The notes: generated by a model not told the origin, from the sequence alone. Counted from the first letter of the stretch, positions 52,292 to 61,787 are shown. The stretch is 64,000 nucleotides of DNA from MGBC120314 sp051880495 (GCA_051880495.1 JBJEOB010000056.1:1-64000), one strand, 5' to 3'. Program-made: numbers and translations.

Positions 52292-54118
52292 ATGATTACA
52301 AAACGCGAAGATATAAGAAACATTGCCATCATCGCACACGTTGACCATGGTAAAACAACTTTAGTTGACCAGTTATTAAAACAAAGTGGTATATTCCGCC
52401 AGAATCAGGAAGTTGCCGAACGTGTCATGGACTCTAATGACATCGAACGTGAACGCGGTATCACTATTTTGTCAAAAAATACCGCTGTTTATTATAAGGA
52501 TACCAAAATAAACATTATTGATACTCCGGGTCATGCGGATTTCGGCGGCGAAGTTGAGCGTGTACTTAAAATGGTAAATGGTGTTATCCTCGTTGTTGAT
52601 GCATTTGAAGGTGTTATGCCTCAGACAAAATTTGTACTCCAGAAGGCTCTCGATCTTGATCTTTCAGTTATTGTCTGCATTAATAAAATTGACCGTCCGG
52701 AGGCAAGACCGGCAGAAGTTATAGATGAAATACTCGAATTATTAATTGACCTTGGTGCAAGCGATGAACAGCTCGAATGTCCATTCCTTTATGCAGCAGC
52801 CAAAAACGGTTATGCGATAAAAGAACTTGGCGATACTCCTGAAAATATGTATCCGTTATTTGAAGCAATCGTTGACCATATACCGGCTCCTGAGGGAGAC
52901 CCTGAGGCAGGCACACAGGTTCTTATCAGCACTATCGATTACAATGAATATGTAGGAAGAATCGGTGTTGGTAAAGTCGACAACGGTTCATTAAAGGTTA
53001 ATCAGGATGTCGTTATGGTAAATGCACATGACGAATCAGTAAATAAGCGTGTTAAAATCAGCAAATTATATGAATTTGACGGATTAAACAAGGTTGAGGT
53101 AACGGAGGCAGGAATCGGTTCCATCGTTGCCATATCAGGTATAGCCGATATTCACATCGGTGACACAATATGTTCACCTGATAACCCTGTTGCCATTCCG
53201 TTCCAGAAAATTTCTGAGCCTACACTATCCATGGATTTCATGGTAAATGACAGTCCGCTTGCAGGTCAGGAAGGTAAATTCGTAACAACAAGACATCTCC
53301 GTGACAGACTGTTCCGCGAGCTTAATACCGACGTTTCTCTCCGTGTTGAGGAAAAAGAAGGTATTGACGGCTTTAAAGTCTCAGGACGTGGTGAACTTCA
53401 TTTATCAGTTCTTATCGAAAACATGCGCCGTGAGGGATTTGAATTTGCTGTAAGTAAGGCAGAGGTACTCTATCACTACGACGAAAGAGGCAACAAATTA
53501 GAGCCGATGGAGCTTGCATACATTGATGTACCTGATGAATTTTCCGGTACTGTCATCCAGAAGCTTTCCCAGAGAAAGGGCGAACTTCAGGGCATGTCAC
53601 CTATCCAGGGCGGTTATACAAGACTTCAGTTCTCCATCCCTTCAAGAGGTCTTATAGGATTCAGAGGCGAATTCTTAACCGATACCAAGGGAAATGGTAT
53701 CATTAATACCTCTCTTGAAGGTTACGAGCCATATAAGGGCGATATCCAGTACCGCAAACAGGGCTCATTAATTGCATTTGAATCAGGCGAGGCAATAACC
53801 TACGGTTTATTTAATGCACAGGAACGCGGCCAGTTGTTCATCGGACCGGGTGAAAAAGTATATGCCGGAATGATTGTCGGCCAGAATCCAAGAACAGAGG
53901 ATATCGAAGTAAATGTATGTAAGACCAAGCATCTTACCAATACACGTTCTTCAAGTGCAGATGATGCTTTAAGACTTGTTCCTCCAAGAATTTTAAGTCT
54001 TGAACAGGCACTTGATTATATCGACACAGACGAGCTTCTTGAGGTTACACCTCAAAATCTCCGTATCCGTAAGAAGATTCTTGACCATACATTAAGATAC
54101 CGCTCTAAGAAAAACTAA
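52292..54118 (+). CDS. typA: Ribosome-associated GTPase TypA/BipA
   Basis: A 608-residue translational GTPase. G1 is AHVDHGKTTL, switch I contains RERGITI, G3 is DTPGHADFGGEV and G4 is NKIDR. The EF-G-like domains II, III and V follow, and the unique C-terminal domain ends with KKILDHTLRYRSKKN. It binds the 70S ribosome and aids 50S assembly and stress growth. AAGGAAGG precedes the ATG. It is monocistronic, with a long palindromic element just after the stop codon. Confidence 0.96.
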   Translation: MITKREDIRNIAIIAHVDHGKTTLVDQLLKQSGIFRQNQEVAERVMDSNDIERERGITILSKNTAVYYKDTKINIIDTPGHADFGGEVERVLKMVNGVILVVDAFEGVMPQTKFVLQKALDLDLSVIVCINKIDRPEARPAEVIDEILELLIDLGASDEQLECPFLYAAAKNGYAIKELGDTPENMYPLFEAIVDHIPAPEGDPEAGTQVLISTIDYNEYVGRIGVGKVDNGSLKVNQDVVMVNAHDESVNKRVKISKLYEFDGLNKVEVTEAGIGSIVAISGIADIHIGDTICSPDNPVAIPFQKISEPTLSMDFMVNDSPLAGQEGKFVTTRHLRDRLFRELNTDVSLRVEEKEGIDGFKVSGRGELHLSVLIENMRREGFEFAVSKAEVLYHYDERGNKLEPMELAYIDVPDEFSGTVIQKLSQRKGELQGMSPIQGGYTRLQFSIPSRGLIGFRGEFLTDTKGNGIINTSLEGYEPYKGDIQYRKQGSLIAFESGEAITYGLFNAQERGQLFIGPGEKVYAGMIVGQNPRTEDIEVNVCKTKHLTNTRSSSADDALRLVPPRILSLEQALDYIDTDELLEVTPQNLRIRKKILDHTLRYRSKKN

Positions 54119-54150
54119 TTGGCGTATATCTTGACTGAACAAAATAATAT

Positions 54151-54437
54151 AGGCGTTTGCAAAACAATTCTAGTTATAATATTAGGGTATCAAAAGCTAA
54201 ATGATAAAAATATATCAGTCAAATTGAACAAAATTTATTGATGAGTGACTTATGTGCTACGGAGATGAAACTCAGCCGAGGTTCATCGCAGTGTTTAGCA
54301 CATCGGAATAAGATAGAGAAATTGCAACGCAATTTCCTATCAGACGAAGAAATAAATTTTGTGCAATCTGGCGAAGAATAATTTATCATTTAGCTTTTGA
54401 TACCCTAATATATAAGTAGAAAATTTCGCAAACGCCT
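54151..54437. repeat. Long palindromic element, copy 1
   Basis: Nested inverted repeats: AGGCGTTTGC (54151) with GCAAACGCCT (54428-54437), a perfect 30-bp pair beginning ATATTAGGGTATCAAAAG (54179-54208 with 54382-54411), and ATTGAACAAAATTTATT with its partner near 54350. The interior holds two hairpins, including the GATAG-type hairpin at 54312-54341. No ORF is present. It lies between convergent typA and the lipoprotein gene and could also terminate both. Confidence 0.8.
54312..54341. repeat. AATAGGAAATTTC-type hairpin, copy 4
   Basis: GATAGAGAAATTGC and GCAATTTCCTATC around AAC, nested inside the long palindromic element. The compensating change to TTGC/GCAA supports a conserved structure. 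Confidence 0.65.
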
Positions 54438-54444
54438 TTTATTA

Positions 54445-55161
54445 TTACTGTTTAACCGTTACACTGAGGCTTACAGATTGTATATCCTCTGCAATTTCAT
54501 CCTTAACGCTGAATATAAGTACGCCTGTCTTAGCTTCTCCCGCTGCAAACTTCGTACCATTCATATTAAGAATATCTTCCTTCAGCATCGTCTTATAAAT
54601 ATTACACTGGGTTGTTCCATTAATTACTGCCTTGATGGTTGCCCTCGATGTGTCGAGCTCCATCACAGATTCTGCATCAACTGAATTCCAGACATCATAC
54701 TCAACAACAAGAAGCTTACGTCCCGCAGGTGCTTCCACGACAAATGCAACTGAATCTTTCGGAAAACTGCTCTCTACCGAATAACCGAGCATCTCAAGCT
54801 CTACTCCCTTAATATCAAGTGCCTGTACAAGTTCATCAGTCTCAATGGCAGGGTCATATTCCGTTGTTTCAATAACAGACTCTGTCTCCTCCGATTCTTG
54901 TGGAACATCAGGTTTTTGTGGAACATCAGACTGTCCCGGAAGTGTTTCTGCCTCCGTAGGATGTGTGCTGTTCTCAGTATTATTTTCCTGTCCTCCATCA
55001 ACCGGCATAAGCCCAAATGTCTTCTTATAATTATTTATATACTGCGTTGCCACATACTCTGCAATCAGATCCTCTTCCTCCGAAGTCAGCTCAATTACTT
55101 TCGCACAGCCTGATAACATAAATGCCGCAAGCATGGTAATTATCAAAATTTTCTTCTTCAC
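54445..55161 (-). CDS. Lipoprotein with C-terminal DUF4352/5067-like domain
   Basis: A 238-residue exported lipoprotein. The signal peptide ends in the lipobox LSGC, so Cys near residue 19 should be lipidated. A helical segment (EEEDLIAEYVATQYINNYKKTFG) is followed by a Pro/Glu/Thr-rich linker with two VPQKPDVPQESE-like repeats. A C-terminal beta domain (KLLVVEYDVWNSVDAESV, KTGVLIFSVKDEI) follows, typical of clostridial telokin-like lipoproteins. The start is GTG at 55161, after GGAGG. It lies downstream of the histidine kinase gene and may be its envelope partner. Confidence 0.75.
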   Translation of the reverse strand: MKKKILIITMLAAFMLSGCAKVIELTSEEEDLIAEYVATQYINNYKKTFGLMPVDGGQENNTENSTHPTEAETLPGQSDVPQKPDVPQESEETESVIETTEYDPAIETDELVQALDIKGVELEMLGYSVESSFPKDSVAFVVEAPAGRKLLVVEYDVWNSVDAESVMELDTSRATIKAVINGTTQCNIYKTMLKEDILNMNGTKFAAGEAKTGVLIFSVKDEIAEDIQSVSLSVTVKQ

Positions 55162-55235
55162 GTTCTCCTCCACATATGTCAGATGAATTAGTACATATAT
55201 TCTACCATTATACTCATTTTACTTCAACAGTGAAA

Positions 55236-56738
55236 TTATATTTTTGCATCCAGCTCAAACCAGAACTCCACACCATCCTCATGATTGATTACGCCATACT
55301 TCTGGTTATGCTGCTCCATAATTGCCCTGACAATAGAAAGACCAATTCCGCTTCCGCCGTATTCCCTCGTTCTCGCCTTATCGACTTTGTAAAATTTAAT
55401 CCAGATATTTTCAAGTTCCTCCTCCGGTATAGGATTTCCGGAATTAAACACGCTTGTCCTGGCAACATTATCGTTCATTTCAATATGCACCCTAATCTTA
55501 TTCTCACCACAGCAGTAATGTATGGCATTGGTCAGATAATTTGTAATAACCTCTTCTATCTTATATTCATCCGCCCATACATTAATCGGCTCAGTATTAT
55601 CAAATTCAATCGTGATATTCTGCTGGTCAGCTAAAATCCTCTTGGCATCAATGACTGCACGTGTCACTTCTACCAAATCAAATCTCTCCATTTCAAGCTG
55701 GTCTTTGCCGAACTCAATCTGATTTAATGAAAGAAGGCTCTTAACCATATTGTTCATTCTGGCCGCTTCATCCATGATAACATCACAATAAAATGCCGTA
55801 CTTTCAGGGTCGTCGCTGATTCCTTCCTTAAGTCCCTCTGCGTATCCCTGGATTAAGGCAATCGGTGTCTTTAATTCATGAGAAATATTAGAGAGGAAAT
55901 CCTTACGCATCTCATCAACCTGTTCCTTTGTTTCAATATCCTTCTGAAGCTCAATATTAGCTGCCTTGAGTTCCGAGATTGTACTCTCAAGCTTCGACGA
56001 CAGCTTATTCATACTATTTCCAAGGACTCCTATCTCACTCTTATCATTGCTCTCATATGAAACATCAAAATCAAGCTCCGACATCTTCTCAGCAATGACC
56101 GACAGCTTCTTAATCGGCTTTGCAATAACAGTTCCAAGCATAAAAGCAACAAACGCAGCCACAATTGCAGTCGCTATTCCGACATAAGTAATAAAATGAT
56201 TCGAAATCAGAACATTATCTTTAATACTCTTTACCGCAAGTGTCATATAAATCATTCTGCCGTCAGAAGTATTACCTATAAGTTCAAGATAAGTATCATC
56301 CATACGCTTGTTATAAATCTCATAAATGTTGTATGAGTCCGACGAAACAACAAGCTTGGAATCAGCCACTTCTTCTTTATCACTTCCTGAAAACAGCTTG
56401 GAAAAAAGTGAATTTTCAAGTCGTTTCCTGAACTCATCAACATCCCTCATGGATGCATAAATAACCGTCCAGTCATTATTAAGAAGCATTATGGAAATAT
56501 TATTTCTGGCTGTTATCATTTCCAGATTCCGCGCGAAATCATCCGATGACAGCTCGTTATCATTGTACTGCTTTAAATAATTATCAACATTATAATATGC
56601 AACCTCAAACTGTTTTTCCTTGCCGCTTAAATAATATTTATCAAGAAACATTGTATTCATAAATACAATTGCTGCTACCATGCACAGCATACACGCAAGA
56701 ATCATCAGCGATATCTTGGTTCTGATTGAATGTCTCAT
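55236..56738 (-). CDS. Sensor histidine kinase
   Basis: A 500-residue membrane kinase. A first helix (MILACMLCMVAAIVFMN) is followed by an extracellular sensor of about 140 residues, a second helix (YVGIATAIVAAFVAFMLG) and a HAMP linker. The HisKA domain has phosphorylated His in NISHELKTPIALIQGYAEGL, and the HATPase has NYLTNAIHYC and GGSGIGLSIV. The ATG at 56738 has AGAGG upstream. No response regulator gene lies beside it, which is unusual for this class; the upstream flank is a long palindromic element. Confidence 0.88.
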   Translation of the reverse strand: MRHSIRTKISLMILACMLCMVAAIVFMNTMFLDKYYLSGKEKQFEVAYYNVDNYLKQYNDNELSSDDFARNLEMITARNNISIMLLNNDWTVIYASMRDVDEFRKRLENSLFSKLFSGSDKEEVADSKLVVSSDSYNIYEIYNKRMDDTYLELIGNTSDGRMIYMTLAVKSIKDNVLISNHFITYVGIATAIVAAFVAFMLGTVIAKPIKKLSVIAEKMSELDFDVSYESNDKSEIGVLGNSMNKLSSKLESTISELKAANIELQKDIETKEQVDEMRKDFLSNISHELKTPIALIQGYAEGLKEGISDDPESTAFYCDVIMDEAARMNNMVKSLLSLNQIEFGKDQLEMERFDLVEVTRAVIDAKRILADQQNITIEFDNTEPINVWADEYKIEEVITNYLTNAIHYCCGENKIRVHIEMNDNVARTSVFNSGNPIPEEELENIWIKFYKVDKARTREYGGSGIGLSIVRAIMEQHNQKYGVINHEDGVEFWFELDAKI

Positions 56739-56845
56739 AATACACGTACCTCTGTATATTTTATAAACATATATTATCACTTGGATTTTTCCGATTCAAC
56801 AAAATCCGAAGAATTTCACACACAATTCACAAGATAGCAAAACTT

Positions 56846-57071
56846 GAGTGTCAAAAGTTCATTTTAAATTCATGACTAAGCTAAATGCACAAATAAAGCT
56901 GTTTGCATTCCATTGCGCTAACCGTTTCGATGAGCCTCTTATGGAAAAAATCGTGTTCAGCAAAGGCTTCCACGATTTTTAGAGTCTCATCTCCACAGCG
57001 CAAAAGTCATTTAAACAGCTTTATTTGTGCATATTGCCATTCAAGTCTTTGATAATGAGCTTTTGACACCC
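56846..57071. repeat. Long palindromic element, copy 2
   Basis: GAGTGTCAAAAGTTCATT (56846) pairs with the GAGCTTTTGACACCC end (57057-57071). A perfect 19-bp pair TGCACAAATAAAGCTGTTT lies at 56886-56904 and 57013-57031. Inner arms GCGCTAACCG and CCACAGCGC follow, then AAAAATCGTG and CACGATTTTT. Read on the opposite strand, the core GGAGATGAGACTC matches GGAGATGAAACTC of copy 1. No ORF. Confidence 0.78.
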
Positions 57072-57152
57072 GAATCCTATCAAACAAAAATGTATCCTTT
57101 ATAAATATCATATCGTAGCTATTCGACAAAATTACTTAAATTTCAAACAAGT

Positions 57153-57188
57153 TTGTAGGTACAAATTAAGTGGCAATTGTACCTACAA
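57153..57188 (-). terminator. Hairpin after the PurF-like gene
   Basis: TTGTAGGTACAA (57153-57164) and TTGTACCTACAA (57177-57188) form a 12-bp stem a few bp past the stop codon. No clear U-run follows, so it may stabilise the 3' end more than terminate. Confidence 0.5.
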
Positions 57189-57192
57189 GCAT

Positions 57193-58596
57193 TTACTCCT
57201 TGCCATTCCAGCAGTACGTGCACAGATTGTCCGGATCAATACCTACTGCTTCAAGCATATCATCAAGTCTGTGGAATCTTAATGATGTGAAATTGAGCTT
57301 TTCACAAATCATATCCACCATCTTCTGATATTTTTCAGAATCCGGATCTGCATATTCTGCTAAAATTTCATCCGTAACATTGCCATCTTCCAATTCATTT
57401 ATTACCTTACGTGCAATAAGCTCCATCTCTGACTTCGATCTTGAGAAATTAAGATACTTACAGCCAAATAATAATGGTGGACATGCCGGGCGGATGTGTA
57501 CCTCTTTCGCTCCGCTCTCATAAAGAAACTCCGTTGTCTCTCTAAGCTGTGTACCTCTTACGATAGAATCGTCTATTAACAGCAGTCTCTTGTCCTTAAT
57601 CAGTTCATGCACAGGAATAAGTTTCATCTTGGCAATAAGATCTCTCTTGGTCTGTATTGTCGGCATGAATGAACGAGGCCATGTAGGTGTGTATTTGATA
57701 AATGGTCTTGAGAATGGTATACCTGACTCATTCGCATATCCCACTGCATGAGCTGTTCCTGAATCCGGCACTCCGGCAACCACATCAGCCTCAATATTGT
57801 CTCTTCTTGCAAGAAGCTTACCACAGTTATATCTCATCTGCTCAACATTTACACCTTCATATGATGCAGACGGATATCCGTAATAAACCCACAAGAACGT
57901 ACATACCTTTTTCTTGTCGCCGGCAGGTACAAGAGTCTTAACGCCTTCTGCATCAAAAACAACCACCTCGCCCGGTCCTAATTCCCTGTCATCCTGATAT
58001 CCAAGGTTAAGGTATGAAAAGCTTTCAAAACAGGCACATCTGGCATCTTCCTTCTTGCCCAGAACAACCGGTGTCCTGCCGTATTTATCCCTTGCCGCAT
58101 ATATTCCGACAGGTGTAAGAATAAGCATCGACAATGAGCCGTCTATGACGTCAAGTGCATATTTGATACCATCGATAAAGTTATCCTTCTGGTTAATAAG
58201 TGCCGCAACAAGCTCTGTTGCATTAATTTCGCCATTGCTCATTTCAAAGAAATGTGTAGAACCCTTTAAAATGTTATTAACCAGTTCATCCGCATTGTTA
58301 ATCTTACTTACGGTTGTTATAGCATAACTTCCGTGATGTGAACGAACAAGAATAGGCTGTGCCTCATAGTCTGAAATACATCCTATACCCAGATTGCCCT
58401 CCAGATGGTCAAGGTCACGTTCAAACTTCGACCTGAAAGGAACTCCCTCGATATTATGTATTTCCTTGTTGAAACCATTCTTGCCATATACCGCCATTCC
58501 GGCTCTTCTCGTTCCTAAATGTGAATGATAATCTGTTCCGAAGAACAAATCAAATGTACAGCTTTCCTTTGATGCTACGCCAAAAAATCCGCCCAT
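57193..58596 (-). CDS. PurF-like amidophosphoribosyltransferase paralog lacking the N-terminal Cys
   Basis: A 467-residue protein with the PurF architecture: an N-terminal Ntn glutaminase fold and a C-terminal phosphoribosyltransferase domain with the PRPP loop LLLIDDSIVRGTQLRET. Fe-S-type cysteines are retained (CPPLLFGCKY and the C-terminal CTYCWNGKE). The N-terminus reads MGGFFGV where PurF has the catalytic Cys (CGIxG), so glutamine hydrolysis as in PurF should not work. It may use ammonia, act as a regulator or have another substrate. It is monocistronic. Confidence 0.8.
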   Translation of the reverse strand: MGGFFGVASKESCTFDLFFGTDYHSHLGTRRAGMAVYGKNGFNKEIHNIEGVPFRSKFERDLDHLEGNLGIGCISDYEAQPILVRSHHGSYAITTVSKINNADELVNNILKGSTHFFEMSNGEINATELVAALINQKDNFIDGIKYALDVIDGSLSMLILTPVGIYAARDKYGRTPVVLGKKEDARCACFESFSYLNLGYQDDRELGPGEVVVFDAEGVKTLVPAGDKKKVCTFLWVYYGYPSASYEGVNVEQMRYNCGKLLARRDNIEADVVAGVPDSGTAHAVGYANESGIPFSRPFIKYTPTWPRSFMPTIQTKRDLIAKMKLIPVHELIKDKRLLLIDDSIVRGTQLRETTEFLYESGAKEVHIRPACPPLLFGCKYLNFSRSKSEMELIARKVINELEDGNVTDEILAEYADPDSEKYQKMVDMICEKLNFTSLRFHRLDDMLEAVGIDPDNLCTYCWNGKE

Positions 58597-58683
58597 TTTG
58601 TTTACCCCATTTTCTTAAAATAATTAACGTAAATATTATAACATAATATAAACATATTACCATAAAAAAATGAAAAAGTCTTA

Positions 58684-61290
58684 CTATTTTGTCACAAGCT
58701 CTGTGGGTAAATTTCCGAAAGAATAAGTTATAAAACCAATCTGATAAAAGTAGTGATATTTACCGTCCTCAAGCATAACCAGGCGGTACCCTTTATCAGA
58801 AACACCGGTATACGGATTACCTACACATCCAAAATCAGAAGCACCGCTTGGTGCATGTTCAATTTCATCAGTAGAAACAGTCGACTCAATATAACCCTCT
58901 ATCTTATAAGTATCATTAAGTTCACCAATCACATCTGTTCCCGTATAATATTTACCTTCTATCCTAAGATGCCTGCTTATATTAATATATCTCGCCAGAA
59001 ATTCTCTAAAAAAGTCTTTTGTACCATACTGCTTATCACGCATGCTTATGCACACATCCTGACCTGACCTTGAATTAGAGTTGCATGCGCAGAGTACAAT
59101 TCCATCCTCTGCCCACGGCATTATACTTTCCATATATTCGCTATATGGCGCCTGCTCAATTTTTCCGCCTTTTGAATATGTATCAACAACATTATAATTA
59201 CCGTCTTTAAAATCAAATACATTTACTTCAAAATCATATTCGCCCTGACCAGTCCACATTCTCGTCTCAAGAATATAGTACTTTCCGTTACGTCTGACAA
59301 GTGACATTTCCCCGTTATCTGAATGCTGTGCTGAATAGCCTTTGACATACAGATAATTGCTATACGGACTGGCTCCGTCCACAATTGTTATCAAAATTGT
59401 CCTGTTTTTATAATTTACCAGATATTCCGCATCCTTTATGTCATCCGTGTCATAACACATAAGCTTGACACTTATTACGTCGTCCATGCCGTCTCCGGTA
59501 AGATCAGCCTTGTAGCTTGCGATTTCCCTGCCATTAAAGACATATTCCATGGATGTCATGCTATCTACCACCCATATTCCTTCCTCTCCATATGGCTTTA
59601 CCATTTTGAATAAGAAATAAACCGGATGTTCTTTGTTAAAATCAACCCTCAGTATTGCATTTGAAGCATCTTCCCTTATAATGGAATATTCTATCAGACC
59701 ATTATTTTTTACCAGGTTAAAAATGTATTCTGCTGCCGTATCCGGTTCAAAAAGTGCGGCGTACTTTTCCCTGTTTCCTAAAGCTTCCTCATTTAGCTTT
59801 TCACCGATACCGTTGGTCTGATAATCCGCCGGAGTTCCGCTTATATAACTGGTAAACGGAAATACCTGCATAAATGACTCAGAAGAATCTATGACCACAT
59901 CAAAATGAACTGTTTCCTCCCTTTGAACAACAAGCCTCTTATCAGAATAGATCATGTAAATGTCCTCAACCCAGTAATCCAGGTGATAATCAGAAGCCAC
60001 CACGTAATACATAATCTGCGCATGCCCTGCTTTATTTTTAGTTATGTTGTATCCGCACTTTGCATAATTTTCCAGAGGAAATCCGTCCTTCTCAAACTTT
60101 CCTTTCATCTCATCCGACATATAATATGAAAGTGCCTCAAAATCATTATCACATATAGCCTGCGCCCATGTATCCACAAATGGTTCTATCTCGTCAGCTT
60201 CTGTCGTCTCTTCAGAAGAAACCGTCTCATCAGGCGTTGTCTTTTTGTCGTCATTTTTCTTACCGCTGAAGGCAATTACTGCTATAACTGTTACAAGAAT
60301 AACTGCCACAGCCATAATTATCTTTGAAACACGTGGTTTCTTCGCAATTGAAATAATACGCTCTTTAATATTTTTCTTGCTGTCAACCATGGTTGTTGCC
60401 ACAAACGCTATATTTTTAAACCCACCGCCTACAGAAATCATATGAAGCAGTGTATTTCCGTAAGCTATCCTGTCAGCCTCTCCAACCTTCTTAATAACAG
60501 CCTCATCGCATGCCATTTCACAATCCTGGATTGAGACCCTGGCACCATACCACACAAGCGGGTTATACCAGTGAAGGCAGATTGCCGCCATACGAAGCAC
60601 TGCCCAGATATTATCCCTGTGAAGATAATGTGTGTACTCATGCTCAAGTACAAAACCATACTCCTTTTCACTGTCAATCACATCAGTATTAAGAAGAATT
60701 TTCGGACTAAACAGACCGGATAAACACGGTGAAACGACAAGCTTACTGTCATACACGTCAATATTATTGTACCTGTCATACTTTTTGCCGGTTTTTCTAA
60801 TCCTCAAAGTAAATATAAGGTTCATCAATAAAAATGTTACACCTGTAACAGCAACACCGGCACACCATATTATAAATAAAACGTTGTAATTCAGTTTTAC
60901 CGCATGATTTTTAGAAGGCTGCTCATTATGTACAACATTTTCATTTATCGTAATTACCTGATTGTTAGTTTCCGCATCAGCATTCGATTCGTAGATGTAT
61001 TCAGGTATTTCCTCATGATTATTCATTATCACCGGCACCATAACCTGTGTATCCCCATTCACATTTGCCGGCACTGTTTCAAAAGCCACTACGGACGGTT
61101 CTTCCTTTTGCGGCAGGTAATTGGCAACACCATACGAATTATGGAATAATGTTACCGGGAGCAGAAGCCTTAAAAGAACCGGAAGCCATAACAGATACAT
61201 CACTCTTCTGCTTATTTTGTTTTTAAATAAACATCTTATCACCAGCACTGCCAATACAAACAGTGTGGAGGTAATTCCCCATTCAAGCAT
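58684..61290 (-). CDS. BlaR1-like M56 membrane metalloprotease with non-PBP sensor domain
   Basis: An 868-residue protein. The N-terminal M56 region has four membrane helices and a cytosolic zinc protease (EHEYTHYLHRDNIW). A fourth helix (IIMAVAVILVTVIAVIAF) leads to about 530 extracellular residues. These do not resemble the penicillin-binding sensor of BlaR1; they include an acidic EF-hand/FG-GAP-like stretch (ADLTGDGMDD). In the family, signal sensing triggers cleavage of a BlaI-type repressor. GGAGG precedes the ATG. It lies 23 bp after the blaI-like pseudogene. Confidence 0.82.
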   Translation of the reverse strand: MLEWGITSTLFVLAVLVIRCLFKNKISRRVMYLLWLPVLLRLLLPVTLFHNSYGVANYLPQKEEPSVVAFETVPANVNGDTQVMVPVIMNNHEEIPEYIYESNADAETNNQVITINENVVHNEQPSKNHAVKLNYNVLFIIWCAGVAVTGVTFLLMNLIFTLRIRKTGKKYDRYNNIDVYDSKLVVSPCLSGLFSPKILLNTDVIDSEKEYGFVLEHEYTHYLHRDNIWAVLRMAAICLHWYNPLVWYGARVSIQDCEMACDEAVIKKVGEADRIAYGNTLLHMISVGGGFKNIAFVATTMVDSKKNIKERIISIAKKPRVSKIIMAVAVILVTVIAVIAFSGKKNDDKKTTPDETVSSEETTEADEIEPFVDTWAQAICDNDFEALSYYMSDEMKGKFEKDGFPLENYAKCGYNITKNKAGHAQIMYYVVASDYHLDYWVEDIYMIYSDKRLVVQREETVHFDVVIDSSESFMQVFPFTSYISGTPADYQTNGIGEKLNEEALGNREKYAALFEPDTAAEYIFNLVKNNGLIEYSIIREDASNAILRVDFNKEHPVYFLFKMVKPYGEEGIWVVDSMTSMEYVFNGREIASYKADLTGDGMDDVISVKLMCYDTDDIKDAEYLVNYKNRTILITIVDGASPYSNYLYVKGYSAQHSDNGEMSLVRRNGKYYILETRMWTGQGEYDFEVNVFDFKDGNYNVVDTYSKGGKIEQAPYSEYMESIMPWAEDGIVLCACNSNSRSGQDVCISMRDKQYGTKDFFREFLARYINISRHLRIEGKYYTGTDVIGELNDTYKIEGYIESTVSTDEIEHAPSGASDFGCVGNPYTGVSDKGYRLVMLEDGKYHYFYQIGFITYSFGNLPTELVTK

Positions 61291-61313
61291 ACTAATCCTC
61301 CCTTGTATAAATA

Positions 61314-61700
61314 TTATTTGTCCCCTTCACCGGCCCTTTTCAAAAGCTCCTGTAATTCTTCAATATCCTGCCTGCTCAGTGCGTTTTTCCTTACCAGCGT
61401 ATTTACCATCATACTTACCGAGCCCTGGTAAACACGTTCCAAAAGGCTTGTTGTTTCTGCAACTGCCGCATCCTCTCTCTTAATCAGCGGATAGTACATT
61501 TTGGCCTTATCGCCCTCTTCATACCTAATAATTTTTTTATCAGTCATTCTTGCAAGAAGTGTGTTCACTGTACTCTTGCTCCAGCCCGTCTCATCCTCAA
61601 GTGCATGATATATCTACATAATGGTACGCGGTGACTGTTCCCATAACTTCTGCATTATATACCACTCACTCTGATTTAAAACAATATGGCTTTCATTCAT
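61314..61700 (-). pseudogene. BlaI/MecI-family repressor with in-frame amber codon
   Basis: The intact frame would give 128 residues: a winged-helix DNA-binding domain (SEWYIMQKLWEQSPRTIM, then IYHALEDETGWSKSTVNTLLARM) and a C-terminal dimerisation helix set. Codon 29 is TAG (61614-61616), where the family usually has Gln, so one CAG-to-TAG change explains it. GGAG precedes ATG at 61700. Reinitiation could make only an 84-residue piece lacking the first helices. It could also be a sequencing error or suppressed codon. Confidence 0.78.
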
Positions 61701-61742
61701 TATTCTCGCTCCTTTCGTTCGACTTCTGTCAACCATAATTTT

Positions 61743-61771
61743 ATATTAGCACTTCGTATTACACCTGTCAA
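61743..61771 (-). promoter_or_regulatory. Promoter of the blaI-blaR1-like pair
   Basis: TTGACA and TAATAT on the minus strand, spaced 17 bp. TGGTTGACAG occurs again about 40 bp downstream and could be part of a repressor site. Confidence 0.6.
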
Positions 61772-61787
61772 CCATTTTTTGAGTATT

